Positions 9,822 to 18,400 of a stretch of 33,936 nucleotides of DNA are shown here, one piece after another. The first letter of the stretch is position 1. Each line of letters opens with the position of its first letter. The stretch lies in the NCBI GenBank assembly GCA_017549265.1, contig JAFYVF010000116.1, positions 1-33,936 of the forward strand, read 5' to 3'. Source of the stretch: Clostridia bacterium. GTDB taxonomy: Bacteria > Bacillota > Clostridia > UMGS1840. A program made the position numbers and the translations under genes. Below the pieces are notes generated by a model that worked only from the letters and a program-made list of their open reading frames with translations, made no database searches and had not been told where the DNA came from.

Positions 9822-10981
9822 TTTCTTTTGCTTTTTTTGTTTTTTTTTGTTTTTTTTGTAAGAAAAAATAACAGCAAAGGAAGGCCTACCGTAATCGGTA
9901 AGAATATGGTAGAAATGATAGGGTAATAAGCAGATAAATCTGTTGGAATCATACCGGAACTATATAGCAAAAACATAAAAATAACAGCTGAAAATGCTGT
10001 TATTTTTTTTATTGTGAATACAACAAGGTTCCGGGGCACCCGACCGCAATCTTTGATTGCGTTATCGGGTCGGGTTCTTATTTTTTTACGGAAGCATTTT
10101 GCAGATTTCAACAACCTGCAGATTGCTTTTACACCAATCCACAGACAAAGAGCGCCATATAGAATATCGCAGAACGAATATGAAAGCGTGATGAATGACT
10201 CAGCATTTTCCACCAAAATTCCCACTTCTATCAAAGATGCGCAAAAGTATGTGGGGAACCTTGTGTTTTGTAGCACCGTTTCTCCTGCAATATTCAGATT
10301 AAAAAGATATACAAGTGTAAACAAAAAGGTGGTCAAAAGCCCTGCTTTGATAGAAATTTCCCCAATATTTTGTTGATTTTTAAAAGAATCAAAAAGAATC
10401 CATAAAAAAATAATTTCTGAAAAAGGGGAACAGAAAAGCTGCCATCCCTGACGTAAAAACTGTGATGTCATAGTGGGCAATGGTAATGTGATTTCTTTGA
10501 TTTCTCTAATTCCCAAAATCAGTAATAAAATGACGGAACCAATTACAATGGGGAGGATGATTTCTGCAAATCTCCCCATTATTTTTTCTTCTTTCAGACA
10601 AAGATAAACTGTCAGCAGTAAGACCAGTAAAATTCCCGTTGTCAACGGAAAATTGGTAGTAATGGAATACTTGATAAACTCCATATAATTGGCAATGCTC
10701 AGATAACTTGCCGCCAAACTGTAAAGCGCCAGTATAATCAGAAAAATACGATTTCCGATTTTCCCAAAACAGTTTCGGGTTACTGTGAAAAAATCACAGT
10801 TTGGATGATGGTTTACCACTTTTTGAAACAGTAAGGAAAAAACTACAAAAATCGCAAAGCTAAGCCACACGGAAAGGTAGCCGGTTTTAGGGCCTGCGCC
10901 GTTCCCGCCGATTCCGGATAACACATTTCCGAACAAAAATGCAGTCATCAGTGAAAATCCTTGTCGGTCAGTTAATTTCAT
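9788..10981 (-). CDS. gerKB: Spore germination receptor permease subunit GerKB/GerAB
   Basis: This ~397-residue multipass membrane protein of the APC superfamily is the B subunit of a GerA-type germinant receptor in the spore inner membrane, where it is thought to bind the germinant. About ten hydrophobic helices are visible, and the N-terminus (LTDRQGFSLMTAFLFGNVL) is typical. Relatives are about 365-375 residues. The extra length is partly a basic segment of ~25 residues between the last two helices, encoded over the palindrome at 10038-10075, and partly a Lys/Asn-rich tail. On the minus strand AAGAAGG precedes ATG 10981 by about 8 bases; a GTG at 10990 would overlap that ribosome site, so 10981 is preferred. 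It follows gerKC by 16 bases. Confidence 0.88.
   Translation of the reverse strand: MKLTDRQGFSLMTAFLFGNVLSGIGGNGAGPKTGYLSVWLSFAIFVVFSLLFQKVVNHHPNCDFFTVTRNCFGKIGNRIFLIILALYSLAASYLSIANYMEFIKYSITTNFPLTTGILLVLLLTVYLCLKEEKIMGRFAEIILPIVIGSVILLLILGIREIKEITLPLPTMTSQFLRQGWQLFCSPFSEIIFLWILFDSFKNQQNIGEISIKAGLLTTFLFTLVYLFNLNIAGETVLQNTRFPTYFCASLIEVGILVENAESFITLSYSFCDILYGALCLWIGVKAICRLLKSAKCFRKKIRTRPDNAIKDCGRVPRNLVVFTIKKITAFSAVIFMFLLYSSGMIPTDLSAYYPIISTIFLPITVGLPLLLFFLTKKTKKNKKSKRNQNSNSFSEKL
9977..10010 (+). terminator. Terminator-like hairpin antisense within gerKB, downstream of radC
   Basis: AATAACAGC (9980-9988) pairs perfectly with GCTGTTATT (9996-10004) across a 7-base loop, and the stem can be extended by flanking A/T bases. 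The right arm runs into an unbroken T tract ending at 10010. In the plus direction this has the form of a Rho-independent terminator, 160 bases past the radC stop, and it could end read-through from the radC operon. It lies within the gerKB coding region. On the minus strand the trailing T run is shorter, so premature termination of gerKB is possible but weaker. Confidence 0.55.
10038..10075. repeat. Interrupted palindrome inside gerKB, possible small inserted element
   Basis: ACCCGACC (10038-10045) pairs with GGTCGGGT (10068-10075). Inside it, GCAATC (10046-10051) pairs with GATTGC (10055-10060) around a 3-base loop, leaving a 7-base bulge on one side. The GC-rich arms contrast with the surrounding AT-rich gene, and a T-rich stretch follows on the plus strand (10076-10088). 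The reading frame of gerKB continues through it and encodes the basic stretch TRPDNAIKDCGRVPRNLV between the last two membrane helices. It looks like a short palindromic element inserted in frame; only one copy is in this window. Confidence 0.5.
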
Positions 10982-10997
10982 AAAAGGCACCTTCTTT

Positions 10998-11594
10998 TTA
11001 TTTCTTAATATCTTTCACTTTTGTTATCGGAAAAAAGCCGTTTTCTGACAGTGAAACAGTTGGAATATTTTGGAGATTCTCCTGATTTTTGATGATTTGA
11101 TAAAGTTTGCAATTTAAAAAGTATTTTTCTTTGCGAAGCCACTGGGTGAGAGGAATTCCAAAGGATTTGTCCTCTTGCAAAAACAAGTCGTTTTCTGTAA
11201 AGTCTGCTCGCAATACTGAAATATCAGCCGGAATCATCCGCAGATAAAACAGTTCTTCCAACCATTTTCCTTCTGGGTTTTCTTGTAATTCTTTTCCCAC
11301 TAATAATACTTTTGCCCGAAACAAATAAAGGGGCGTTTTGGAATGCTTTTCAAGGCTGAAAAATGCTTCCTCTAAAGAAGGAGCGGACACACGAATTGGC
11401 TGCGTTTTAGTCATTTCTCCGCTCTTTTGCTCCGAAACTTTTGCACAATCAGCAATGAGAATATAATTTTTTTGATGTTTTTCCAAAAACAGACCTGTTA
11501 CAACAGAAATATTCCCCAACTCATCCTGTTGGACGCAGCCGGTTTGCATACTTAAGATACTTCCTGCAAGAACCCAGATCAGAAGCCTTTTCAT
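10998..11594 (-). CDS. gerKC: Short GerAC/GerKC-type spore germination lipoprotein, N-terminal domain only
   Basis: This 198-residue protein starts with a lipoprotein signal (MKRLLIWVLAGSILSMQTGC, probable acylated Cys20). It continues with the GerAC N-terminal domain pattern (QDELGNISVVTGLFLEKH, then a KVSEQKSGE-like region and LEELFYLRMIPADISVL). GerAC proteins are usually 360-400 residues, with a C-terminal Spore_GerAC domain; here TAA at 10998 ends the protein before that domain and gerKB starts 16 bases later. The ATG overlaps the gerKA stop (ATGA), so the upstream extension of the open frame to 11849 is not real. Operon position between A and B matches the gerK order A-C-B. It may be a natural short form or the remnant of a deletion. 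Confidence 0.82.
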   Translation of the reverse strand: MKRLLIWVLAGSILSMQTGCVQQDELGNISVVTGLFLEKHQKNYILIADCAKVSEQKSGEMTKTQPIRVSAPSLEEAFFSLEKHSKTPLYLFRAKVLLVGKELQENPEGKWLEELFYLRMIPADISVLRADFTENDLFLQEDKSFGIPLTQWLRKEKYFLNCKLYQIIKNQENLQNIPTVSLSENGFFPITKVKDIKK

Positions 11595-13024
11595 TTGTAA
11601 TTTTTCACCTTGTTTTTCTTTTTTAAAAATCGGTAGGGACCACGGATATAAATATCCCAAAGATTTCCTTTTTGAGGAATCATTTGAGCCAAATAGCTTT
11701 TCCCTGCAACAGTGATATCTGAAAGGTAAGTGATAAGAGCGATGGCTCCGAAGACCACTCCGTAAATCCCCAAAAAAGATGCAGCAATCAAGATAACCAA
11801 GCGGATTAAAATCAGCGGGCCCCTCATTTGTGGCAGAACGTTGGTACAAAGTCCGCTGATTGCCACAATGATAATGGCAGGTACGGAAATAATATTTGCC
11901 TCCACAGCTGTCTGCCCCAAAATCAAAGCTCCTGCAATACTTAAAGTTTGTCCGATTGCTGAGGGAGTTCGTGTGGATGCTTCTCGTAAAATTTCAAAAA
12001 ACAAAAAGAAAATAAAAAGCTCCAACGTGGCGGAAAAGGGAACATTCATTCTGCTGGAACTGATGCTCTGCAACAATTTTTCCGGCAAAATTTCCAATTG
12101 AAATTTTACAGCTGCCAGGTAAATGGCAGGTAAAAATATTGCAATCATGAATGAAATATATCGCAACAACCGGGAAATGGAACCGTAATAAAAATTTACA
12201 CTGTAATCATCCGTGGAAGAAAAATATTCGTGAAATAAAAAGGGGAGAGTAATCACCTGCGGAGTACCATCTGCCAAAATCGCAATTCTTCCTTCCAAAA
12301 GCTTGTGACAAACCACATCAGGACGTTCAGTAGAACCGGTGGTTTTAAAGGGAGAAAAAGGCTTGTCTTTTAAGAGCTCTGCCAGTTGATTGGTGTCGGT
12401 TAATCCGTCCGTTACAATTTCATGTAAACGGTTACGGATTTTTTTGACTAATTCGGGGTGACAAACGCCGTCAAGATATGCCATAATGACGGTGGTTTTT
12501 GTTTGATTGCCTACGGTGAAATTTTCCAGTTTTAAGTGTTCGTTTTTTAGTCTTCGCATAATGAGGGCGGTGTTAAATAAAATCAGTTCGCAAAAGCCTT
12601 CCCTTGGACCTTTCAGCGTTTTTTCGTTTTCGGGTTCTGAAACGGTTCTTGTGGCAGGGAATCTTGCATTTACGGCTAACGGTGTTTTGAAACCGTCTAA
12701 GAAAAAAATCACGTCTCCGGAGAACAAACGCTGTACCAATTCGTCTATATTTTGTATGAGAACCACGTCATTGGACTGAAATACGCTGTTTTTTAAAAAT
12801 TGAAGTTGGTCTTCTTGTTGGGAAAACAATACATTTCCGATAAAAGGTTTCACCACATAATCGTTAACCAAACTGGAACCAACCAAACCGTCTGAAAATA
12901 TTGCCAGCCCTTTTGTTTCGGGAGATACAGCGTTTTCCATATAACGAAAAACAATCATACAGTTTCCTTGAAACCGTTCTTGTAATTGGGTAATATTTTC
13001 ATCCAAATTTGTACTGAAATCCAT
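11591..13024 (-). CDS. gerKA: Spore germination receptor subunit GerKA/GerAA
   Basis: This 477-residue A subunit of a GerA-type germinant receptor has a soluble N-terminal region (about 1-280) with LFSGDVIFFLDGFKTPLAVNAR near residue 87 and EGRIAILADGTPQVITLPFLF near 248. A membrane region of about four to five helices follows. The family signature EILREASTRTPSAIGQTLSI (near 343-362) and ILGQTAVEANIISVPAII are clear. Length is normal (about 480-500). On the minus strand AAAGGGGG (13033-13040) precedes the ATG by about 8 bases. The stop overlaps the gerKC start. The A-C-B order is that of Bacillus gerK and many clostridial receptors; the germinant cannot be inferred. Confidence 0.93.
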   Translation of the reverse strand: MDFSTNLDENITQLQERFQGNCMIVFRYMENAVSPETKGLAIFSDGLVGSSLVNDYVVKPFIGNVLFSQQEDQLQFLKNSVFQSNDVVLIQNIDELVQRLFSGDVIFFLDGFKTPLAVNARFPATRTVSEPENEKTLKGPREGFCELILFNTALIMRRLKNEHLKLENFTVGNQTKTTVIMAYLDGVCHPELVKKIRNRLHEIVTDGLTDTNQLAELLKDKPFSPFKTTGSTERPDVVCHKLLEGRIAILADGTPQVITLPFLFHEYFSSTDDYSVNFYYGSISRLLRYISFMIAIFLPAIYLAAVKFQLEILPEKLLQSISSSRMNVPFSATLELFIFFLFFEILREASTRTPSAIGQTLSIAGALILGQTAVEANIISVPAIIIVAISGLCTNVLPQMRGPLILIRLVILIAASFLGIYGVVFGAIALITYLSDITVAGKSYLAQMIPQKGNLWDIYIRGPYRFLKKKNKVKNYK

Positions 13025-13046
13025 AAAAAATACCCCCTTTTTTGTT

Positions 13047-13075
13047 TATTTTTAAAAAAATCAAAAAAATTATGC
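13047..13075 (-). promoter_or_regulatory. Candidate forespore sigma-G promoter for the gerK operon
   Basis: Reading the minus strand, GCATA (13075-13071) resembles the sigma-G -35 element. After 17 bases AAAAATA (13053-13047) matches the CATWHTA -10 pattern at five of seven positions. It lies 22 bases before the gerKA ATG, immediately upstream of its ribosome site. GerA-type operons are generally forespore genes under sigma-G, so the placement is plausible, but the region is so A/T-rich that a chance match is quite possible. Confidence 0.3.
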
Positions 13076-13127
13076 AAAAATTTAAAAAAATTTGAAAAAA
13101 AGTCTTCCTTTTATGAGTTTATTATGT

Positions 13128-13133
13128 TATAAT
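13128..13133 (+). promoter_or_regulatory. Candidate -10 element for asnS
   Basis: A perfect TATAAT sits 86 bases upstream of the asnS ATG in the divergent gap 13025-13218. The hexamer 17 bases upstream (TTCCTT, 13105-13110) is a poor -35. The leader is too short for a T-box, and I see no T-box-like stem or terminator in it. Confidence 0.4.
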
Positions 13134-13218
13134 AAAATATCAAATTATGGATTGATTATAATTATATACCAATCCCACCAATTTTGTAATGAAAAAAGAA
13201 TAGATATGGAGGAAGACC

Positions 13219-14610
13219 ATGCGTACCACAGAAATCAAAGAACTTTACAAAACTCACACATCCTTGGATAATCAGGAGGTGTATGTAACCGGTTGGGTAA
13301 GAACCATCCGTGATTCCAAAGCATTCGGTTTTATCGAATTAAATGACGGAACATTTTTCAAAAATATTCAGATTGTGTTCAGCCAGGATAAGTTAGACAA
13401 TTATGCTGAAATCGCTGCCTTAAACGTGGGTGCTGCATTAAGAGTAAGAGGGATTCTGTTAGAAACCCCCGAGTCCAAACAGCCTTTTGAAATTCAGGCA
13501 GAAGAAATTATCATTGAAGGTGTTTCCACTCCCGACTATCCTCTGCAGAAAAAACGTCACAGTGTAGAATACCTCCGTCAGATTGCGCATCTTCGTCCTC
13601 GCTCCAATCTGTTCTCTGCGGTATTTCGTATCCGCTCCTTAGTTGCATTTGCAATTCATCAGTTCTTTAATGAACGCGGTTTTGTGTATGTGCACACTCC
13701 CATTATCACCGGAAGTGACTGTGAGGGTGCAGGGGAAATGTTTAGAGTTACCACTTTAGATTTAAACGAACTGCCCATGCAGGATGGTAAAGTTGATTTC
13801 TCCGAAGACTTTTTCGGAAAATCCACTAACTTAACCGTTTCCGGTCAGTTGAATGTGGAAACCTATGCAATGGCGTTCAAAAAGGTTTATACCTTTGGTC
13901 CCACCTTCCGTGCAGAAAATTCCAATACCAGTCGCCATGCTGCAGAGTTCTGGATGATTGAGCCTGAAATTGCCTTTGCAGATTTAAATGACGATATGGA
14001 ATTAGCAGAAGATATGTTAAAATACATTATCCGCTATGTTTTAGAAAATGCTCCTGAAGAAATGGAATTTTTCAATAACTTTGTGGATAAGACACTGCTT
14101 GAAAGATTAAACTTTGTTGCAAATTCCGATTTTGGCAGAGTGACCTATACCGAAGCAGTTGAAATTTTAGAAAAATGCGGCGAAAAATTTGAGTATCCCG
14201 TAAAATGGGGTATTGACCTGCAGACTGAACACGAACGTTATTTAACCGAAACCGTGTTCAAAAAACCCATTTTCGTTACCGACTATCCCAAGGATATCAA
14301 AGCATTCTATATGCGTTTAAACGATGACGGTAAAACCGTTGCTGCAATGGACTGCTTAGTTCCCGGCGTTGGCGAAATCATCGGCGGTAGCCAGAGAGAA
14401 GAAAGAATGGATGTTCTTTTGGAACGTATGAAAGAAATGGGCTTAAACGAAGAAGACTACGGATTCTATCTGGATTTAAGAAAATATGGTTCCAACAAAC
14501 ATGCAGGTTACGGCTTAGGTTTTGAACGTGCAATTATGTATTTAACCGGTATGTCCAATATCCGTGACGTAATTCCGTTCCCCAGAACAGTGGGAACCGC
14601 TGAATTTTAA
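13219..14610 (+). CDS. asnS: Asparaginyl-tRNA synthetase
   Basis: This 463-residue class IIb aminoacyl-tRNA synthetase charges tRNA-Asn with asparagine in the cytoplasm. An N-terminal OB-fold anticodon-binding domain (about 15-100, [24 protein letters not shown]) is followed by the catalytic core. Class II motif 2 is in [25 protein letters not shown] (near 231-255), and motif 3 in [15 protein letters not shown] (near 432-446). The final RTVGTAEF is typical of AsnRS rather than AspRS, as is the [11 protein letters not shown] block. GGAGGAAG precedes the ATG. It is transcribed divergently from gerKA. Length and motifs are normal. Confidence 0.97.
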   Translation: MRTTEIKELYKTHTSLDNQEVYVTGWVRTIRDSKAFGFIELNDGTFFKNIQIVFSQDKLDNYAEIAALNVGAALRVRGILLETPESKQPFEIQAEEIIIEGVSTPDYPLQKKRHSVEYLRQIAHLRPRSNLFSAVFRIRSLVAFAIHQFFNERGFVYVHTPIITGSDCEGAGEMFRVTTLDLNELPMQDGKVDFSEDFFGKSTNLTVSGQLNVETYAMAFKKVYTFGPTFRAENSNTSRHAAEFWMIEPEIAFADLNDDMELAEDMLKYIIRYVLENAPEEMEFFNNFVDKTLLERLNFVANSDFGRVTYTEAVEILEKCGEKFEYPVKWGIDLQTEHERYLTETVFKKPIFVTDYPKDIKAFYMRLNDDGKTVAAMDCLVPGVGEIIGGSQREERMDVLLERMKEMGLNEEDYGFYLDLRKYGSNKHAGYGLGFERAIMYLTGMSNIRDVIPFPRTVGTAEF

Positions 14611-14647
14611 TATTACTGCCATATCTCGTTAGGAAGGATTGAATAAA

Positions 14648-15403
14648 ATGGAAATTCTTGGGTTTATTCTGTTTGTATTCGTGGTATTTTATCTGTTTCA
14701 AAAACGGTCTCTGATTCCGTACCGCAAGGGTGTGAAAGAAGTGTTAGCCGGAGATGCCTCCGTAGGCATGGAGATGCTTCGCAAGGCGTATAGCCAAGGA
14801 CTTACCCCTGCTCAACAGATTCAGGTAGCCTATGCTGAATTGAAATTCGGTGAAGTCCGGGAAGCAAAAAAAATATTGAACCTGCTTTTAATGAATTCTA
14901 AAATTAAGCCTGCCATAAAAGCTCAGGCAAGATGTATGACGGCAATCATTGCTCTGCAAAACAAAGAGCTTTCCGATGCCAAAGAAATCTTGGAAGATAT
15001 TAAAAGTGATGGTCTGGTGAATACCAACTTTTACGCTACCTATGGTTATATGGCAATTCTCACGGAAGATGAGGAATATTATACCAAGGCAAACGAAGAA
15101 GCTTATCGCTACAATCCCGAAAACACAGTAATATGTGATAACTACGGATTGTGTTTCTTCAAAAAAGGCGACCTTGAAAAAGCAAAAGAAATCTATTCTG
15201 AGTTGATGAATCAAAACCCGAATTTCCCCGAAGCATATTACAATTATGCTTGTGTTTTAGAAAAAATGGGCGATATCAAGCAAGCAGTGGAAATGCTTGG
15301 TGAAGCTTTGAATCTTGAATTTACCGGCGTTACCACCATTCAAAGAGGTGCTGTGGAAGCATATCATCAAAGCCTCAAGAATCAGTTGGAAAAAGAACAA
15401 TAG
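14648..15403 (+). CDS. Membrane-anchored TPR protein
   Basis: This 251-residue protein has one N-terminal hydrophobic helix (about residues 3-19, ILGFILFVFVVFYLF) followed by tetratricopeptide-like helical repeats through the rest. The clearest are NYGLCFFKKGDLEKAKEIYSELMNQNPNFP (near 162-191) and YNYACVLEKMGDIKQAVEMLGEALNLEF (near 195-222). AGGAAGGA at 14631-14638 favours ATG 14648 over the in-frame TTG at 14639. It lies between asnS and purL. TPRs mediate protein contacts; no partner or catalytic function can be deduced. The charged segment after the helix suggests the TPR region faces the cytoplasm. Confidence 0.75.
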   Translation: MEILGFILFVFVVFYLFQKRSLIPYRKGVKEVLAGDASVGMEMLRKAYSQGLTPAQQIQVAYAELKFGEVREAKKILNLLLMNSKIKPAIKAQARCMTAIIALQNKELSDAKEILEDIKSDGLVNTNFYATYGYMAILTEDEEYYTKANEEAYRYNPENTVICDNYGLCFFKKGDLEKAKEIYSELMNQNPNFPEAYYNYACVLEKMGDIKQAVEMLGEALNLEFTGVTTIQRGAVEAYHQSLKNQLEKEQ

Positions 15404-15427
15404 AAAGGATACAGTAGGAGTCAGATT

Positions 15428-18400
15428 ATGGAAATTTTTAGAATTTATGCAGAAAAAAAAGACGGCTTTGACATTGCAGCAAAATCCGTTTGCAAAGACT
15501 TAAGAGACAACTTAAATATCAAGGAACTGGAAAAAGTTCGTGTTTTGGTTCGTTACGATATATACGGCATCACCCAAGAAGAATACGAAAAAGCAAAATA
15601 TGTTATCTTTTCCGAACCGATGCAGGATTTCGTGTACGACGAAACTGTGGACTTAGCAGATGCCAAAACGTTTGTGATGGAATATCTACCCGGTCAGTAT
15701 GACCAGAGAGCAGACTCTGCAGCGCAGTGTGTGCAGGTTATCACCGGGAAAGAACGTCCTATTGTAAAAACCGCTACTGTGTATGCTTTCTTAGGAAATG
15801 TGTCTGATGAAAAATTAGAAGAAATCAAAAAATATCTGATTAACCCTGTAGAAGCAAGAGAAGCAAAAGCCGAAAAACCCACCACGTTGATTGATGTGGT
15901 TACTGAACCTGCAGATGTTGCTGTGATTGACGGTTTTATCACTGCAGACGAAGCAACTTTAAAACAGATGATTTCTGATTATGGATTTGCGATGGACTTT
16001 GATGATATTTGCTTCTGTCAGAAATATTTTAAAGAGGAAGAGGGCAGAAACCCCACTTTAACCGAACTTCGTATGATTGACACCTACTGGTCTGACCATT
16101 GCCGTCATACCACTTTTGCAACTCATTTAACCGACATCAAAGTAGAAGACGAACTGGTAAACGAAGTATATAACGATTATTGCAATGCAAGAATAACTCT
16201 CGGCAGAAGCAAAAAACCCATTTGCTTAATGGATATTGCTACCATTGCGGCAAAAGAACTGAAAAAAATGGGTTATCTTAAAAATTTGGATGAATCCGAA
16301 GAAATCAATGCATGTTCCATTGAGGTAGAAGCAGAAGTAAACGGCAAAAAAGAAGCTTACCTCATTATGTTCAAAAACGAAACCCATAACCATCCCACCG
16401 AAATTGAACCTTTTGGTGGTGCGGCAACTTGTTTGGGTGGAGCAATCCGTGACCCGCTGTCCGGCCGTTCCTATGTATATCAGGCAATGCGTATTACCGG
16501 TAGCGGTGATCCGAGAAAATCCTTAAAAGATACCTTACCCGGTAAACTGCCTCAAAGAAAAATCTCCAAAGTTGCAGCAAAAGGCTACAGCTCCTACGGG
16601 AACCAGATTGGTCTGGCAACCGGTTTGGTAAGAGAAGTATATGACGAAGGCTATGTTGCAAAACGTTTAGAAATCGGTGCCGTTGTTGGTGCTGTTCCCA
16701 AAGCAAGCGTAGTAAGAGAACGTCCCCAGCCCGGCGATAAAATTATTTTGTTAGGCGGTAGAACCGGACGTGACGGTTGCGGCGGTGCAACCGGTTCTTC
16801 CAAAGCGCACACTATGGAATCTTTAGAATCCTGCGGTGCAGAAGTGCAGAAGGGTAATCCTCCTGAAGAACGTAAAATCCAGCGTTTGATGAGAAAGAAA
16901 GAAGTTACCACTTTAATCAAACGTTGTAATGACTTTGGTGCAGGCGGTGTGTCTGTTGCTATCGGTGAACTTTGTGACGGTCTGGTAATTCAGCTGGACA
17001 AAGTTCCGAAAAAATACGAAGGTTTAGATGGAACTGAACTGGCAATTTCCGAGTCTCAAGAACGTATGGCTGTTGTGGTGGCAGCAAGTGATGCAGATAA
17101 ATTCATCGCTTATGCTAATGAAGAAAACTTAGAAGCAACCTTAGTTGCCGATGTTACCGACACCAATCGACTGGAAATGTACTGGAGAGGTAACAAAATT
17201 GTAAATCTGTCCAGAACCTTCTTAAATTCCAACGGTGCTTCCAAACAGGCAAAAGTTACCGTTCCCAAAATTGAACTGAAAAACGCATTATGCGGAGAAT
17301 TCTCTGACCTTAGCGAAATGCTCTCCGACTTGAATATTTGCTCTCAGAAGGGCTTGATTGAAAACTTTGACTCCACCATCGGTGCAGCAACTGTTTTAAT
17401 GCCCTTCGGCGGAAAATATGAACTGACTCCTGAAGATGTTATGGCGGCAAAAATTCCTGTAGAATACGGTGATACCACCACCGCTACCGTAATGAGCTAC
17501 GGATATAATTCCAAGCTGTCTTCTGTATCCACCTTCCACGGTGCATACTATGCGGTAATTGAATCCGTTGCAAGAATTATTGCGGCAGGTGCCAAACTGT
17601 CTGACACCTATTTAACCTTCCAGGAATATTTTGAACGTCTTCGTGATGAATCAACCCGTTGGGGTAAACCTTTTGCAGCGTTACTGGGTGCATACCACGC
17701 GCAGAAACTTTTGAAAATTGCAGCAATCGGCGGAAAAGACTCTATGTCCGGTTCCTTTAATGATATGGATGTTCCGCCCACATTGGTATCCTTTGCAATT
17801 GCACCTGTTTCTACCAAAAATATTATTTCCCGGGAAATGAAACAGAAAAATTCCAAAGTATATCTGCTGGAAACTCCTGTTTTAGAAAACGGACTCCTTG
17901 ATATGGATAAATTCCTGGAAAATATCCATTGGTTAGAAGAAAACCTGGCAAACGGTACTGTGATTTCTGCATCTGCTGTTTCTTACGGCGGTATTGCAGA
18001 AGCAGTCACCAAAATGGTGTTAGGTAACCGCATTGGTTTCACCTTTGAAAAAAATGACGGCTTATTTGATAAAAAATACGGTTCTTTCGTGGTAGAAACT
18101 GAAAAAGATTTAGACGCGACCTTAATCGGTACTACCAATGAATCTGAAACCATTGTGATGGACGGCAAAGAATACAGCTTAGCTCAGCTGTCTGACACAT
18201 TTGAAAAACCCCTGGCAAAAGTATATCCCCCTTATGCAGATGAAATTAGCGGTGAAATGGCAGATTGCGAATACAAAACTGCAAACATCGTGACTTCTTC
18301 CATCAAGGTGGCAAAACCCAAGGTGTTAATTCCTGTATTCCCCGGTTCCAACTGTGAATACGATTCTGCAAGACGCTTTGAAAAAGCAGGTGCAGAACCC

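Noticed and set aside
10014-10376. Plus-strand open frame of 120 codons inside gerKB
   Set aside because: It is antisense to a well-supported membrane protein, starts in the palindrome region, lacks a ribosome site and has no recognisable domain.
11595-11849. Upstream extension of the gerKC frame
   Set aside because: It lies inside gerKA in another frame; the lipoprotein signal and ATGA overlap fix the start at 11594.
13134-13218. T-box or attenuator leader for asnS
   Set aside because: The leader is only about 80 bases and shows no T-box motif, specifier stem or terminator hairpin.
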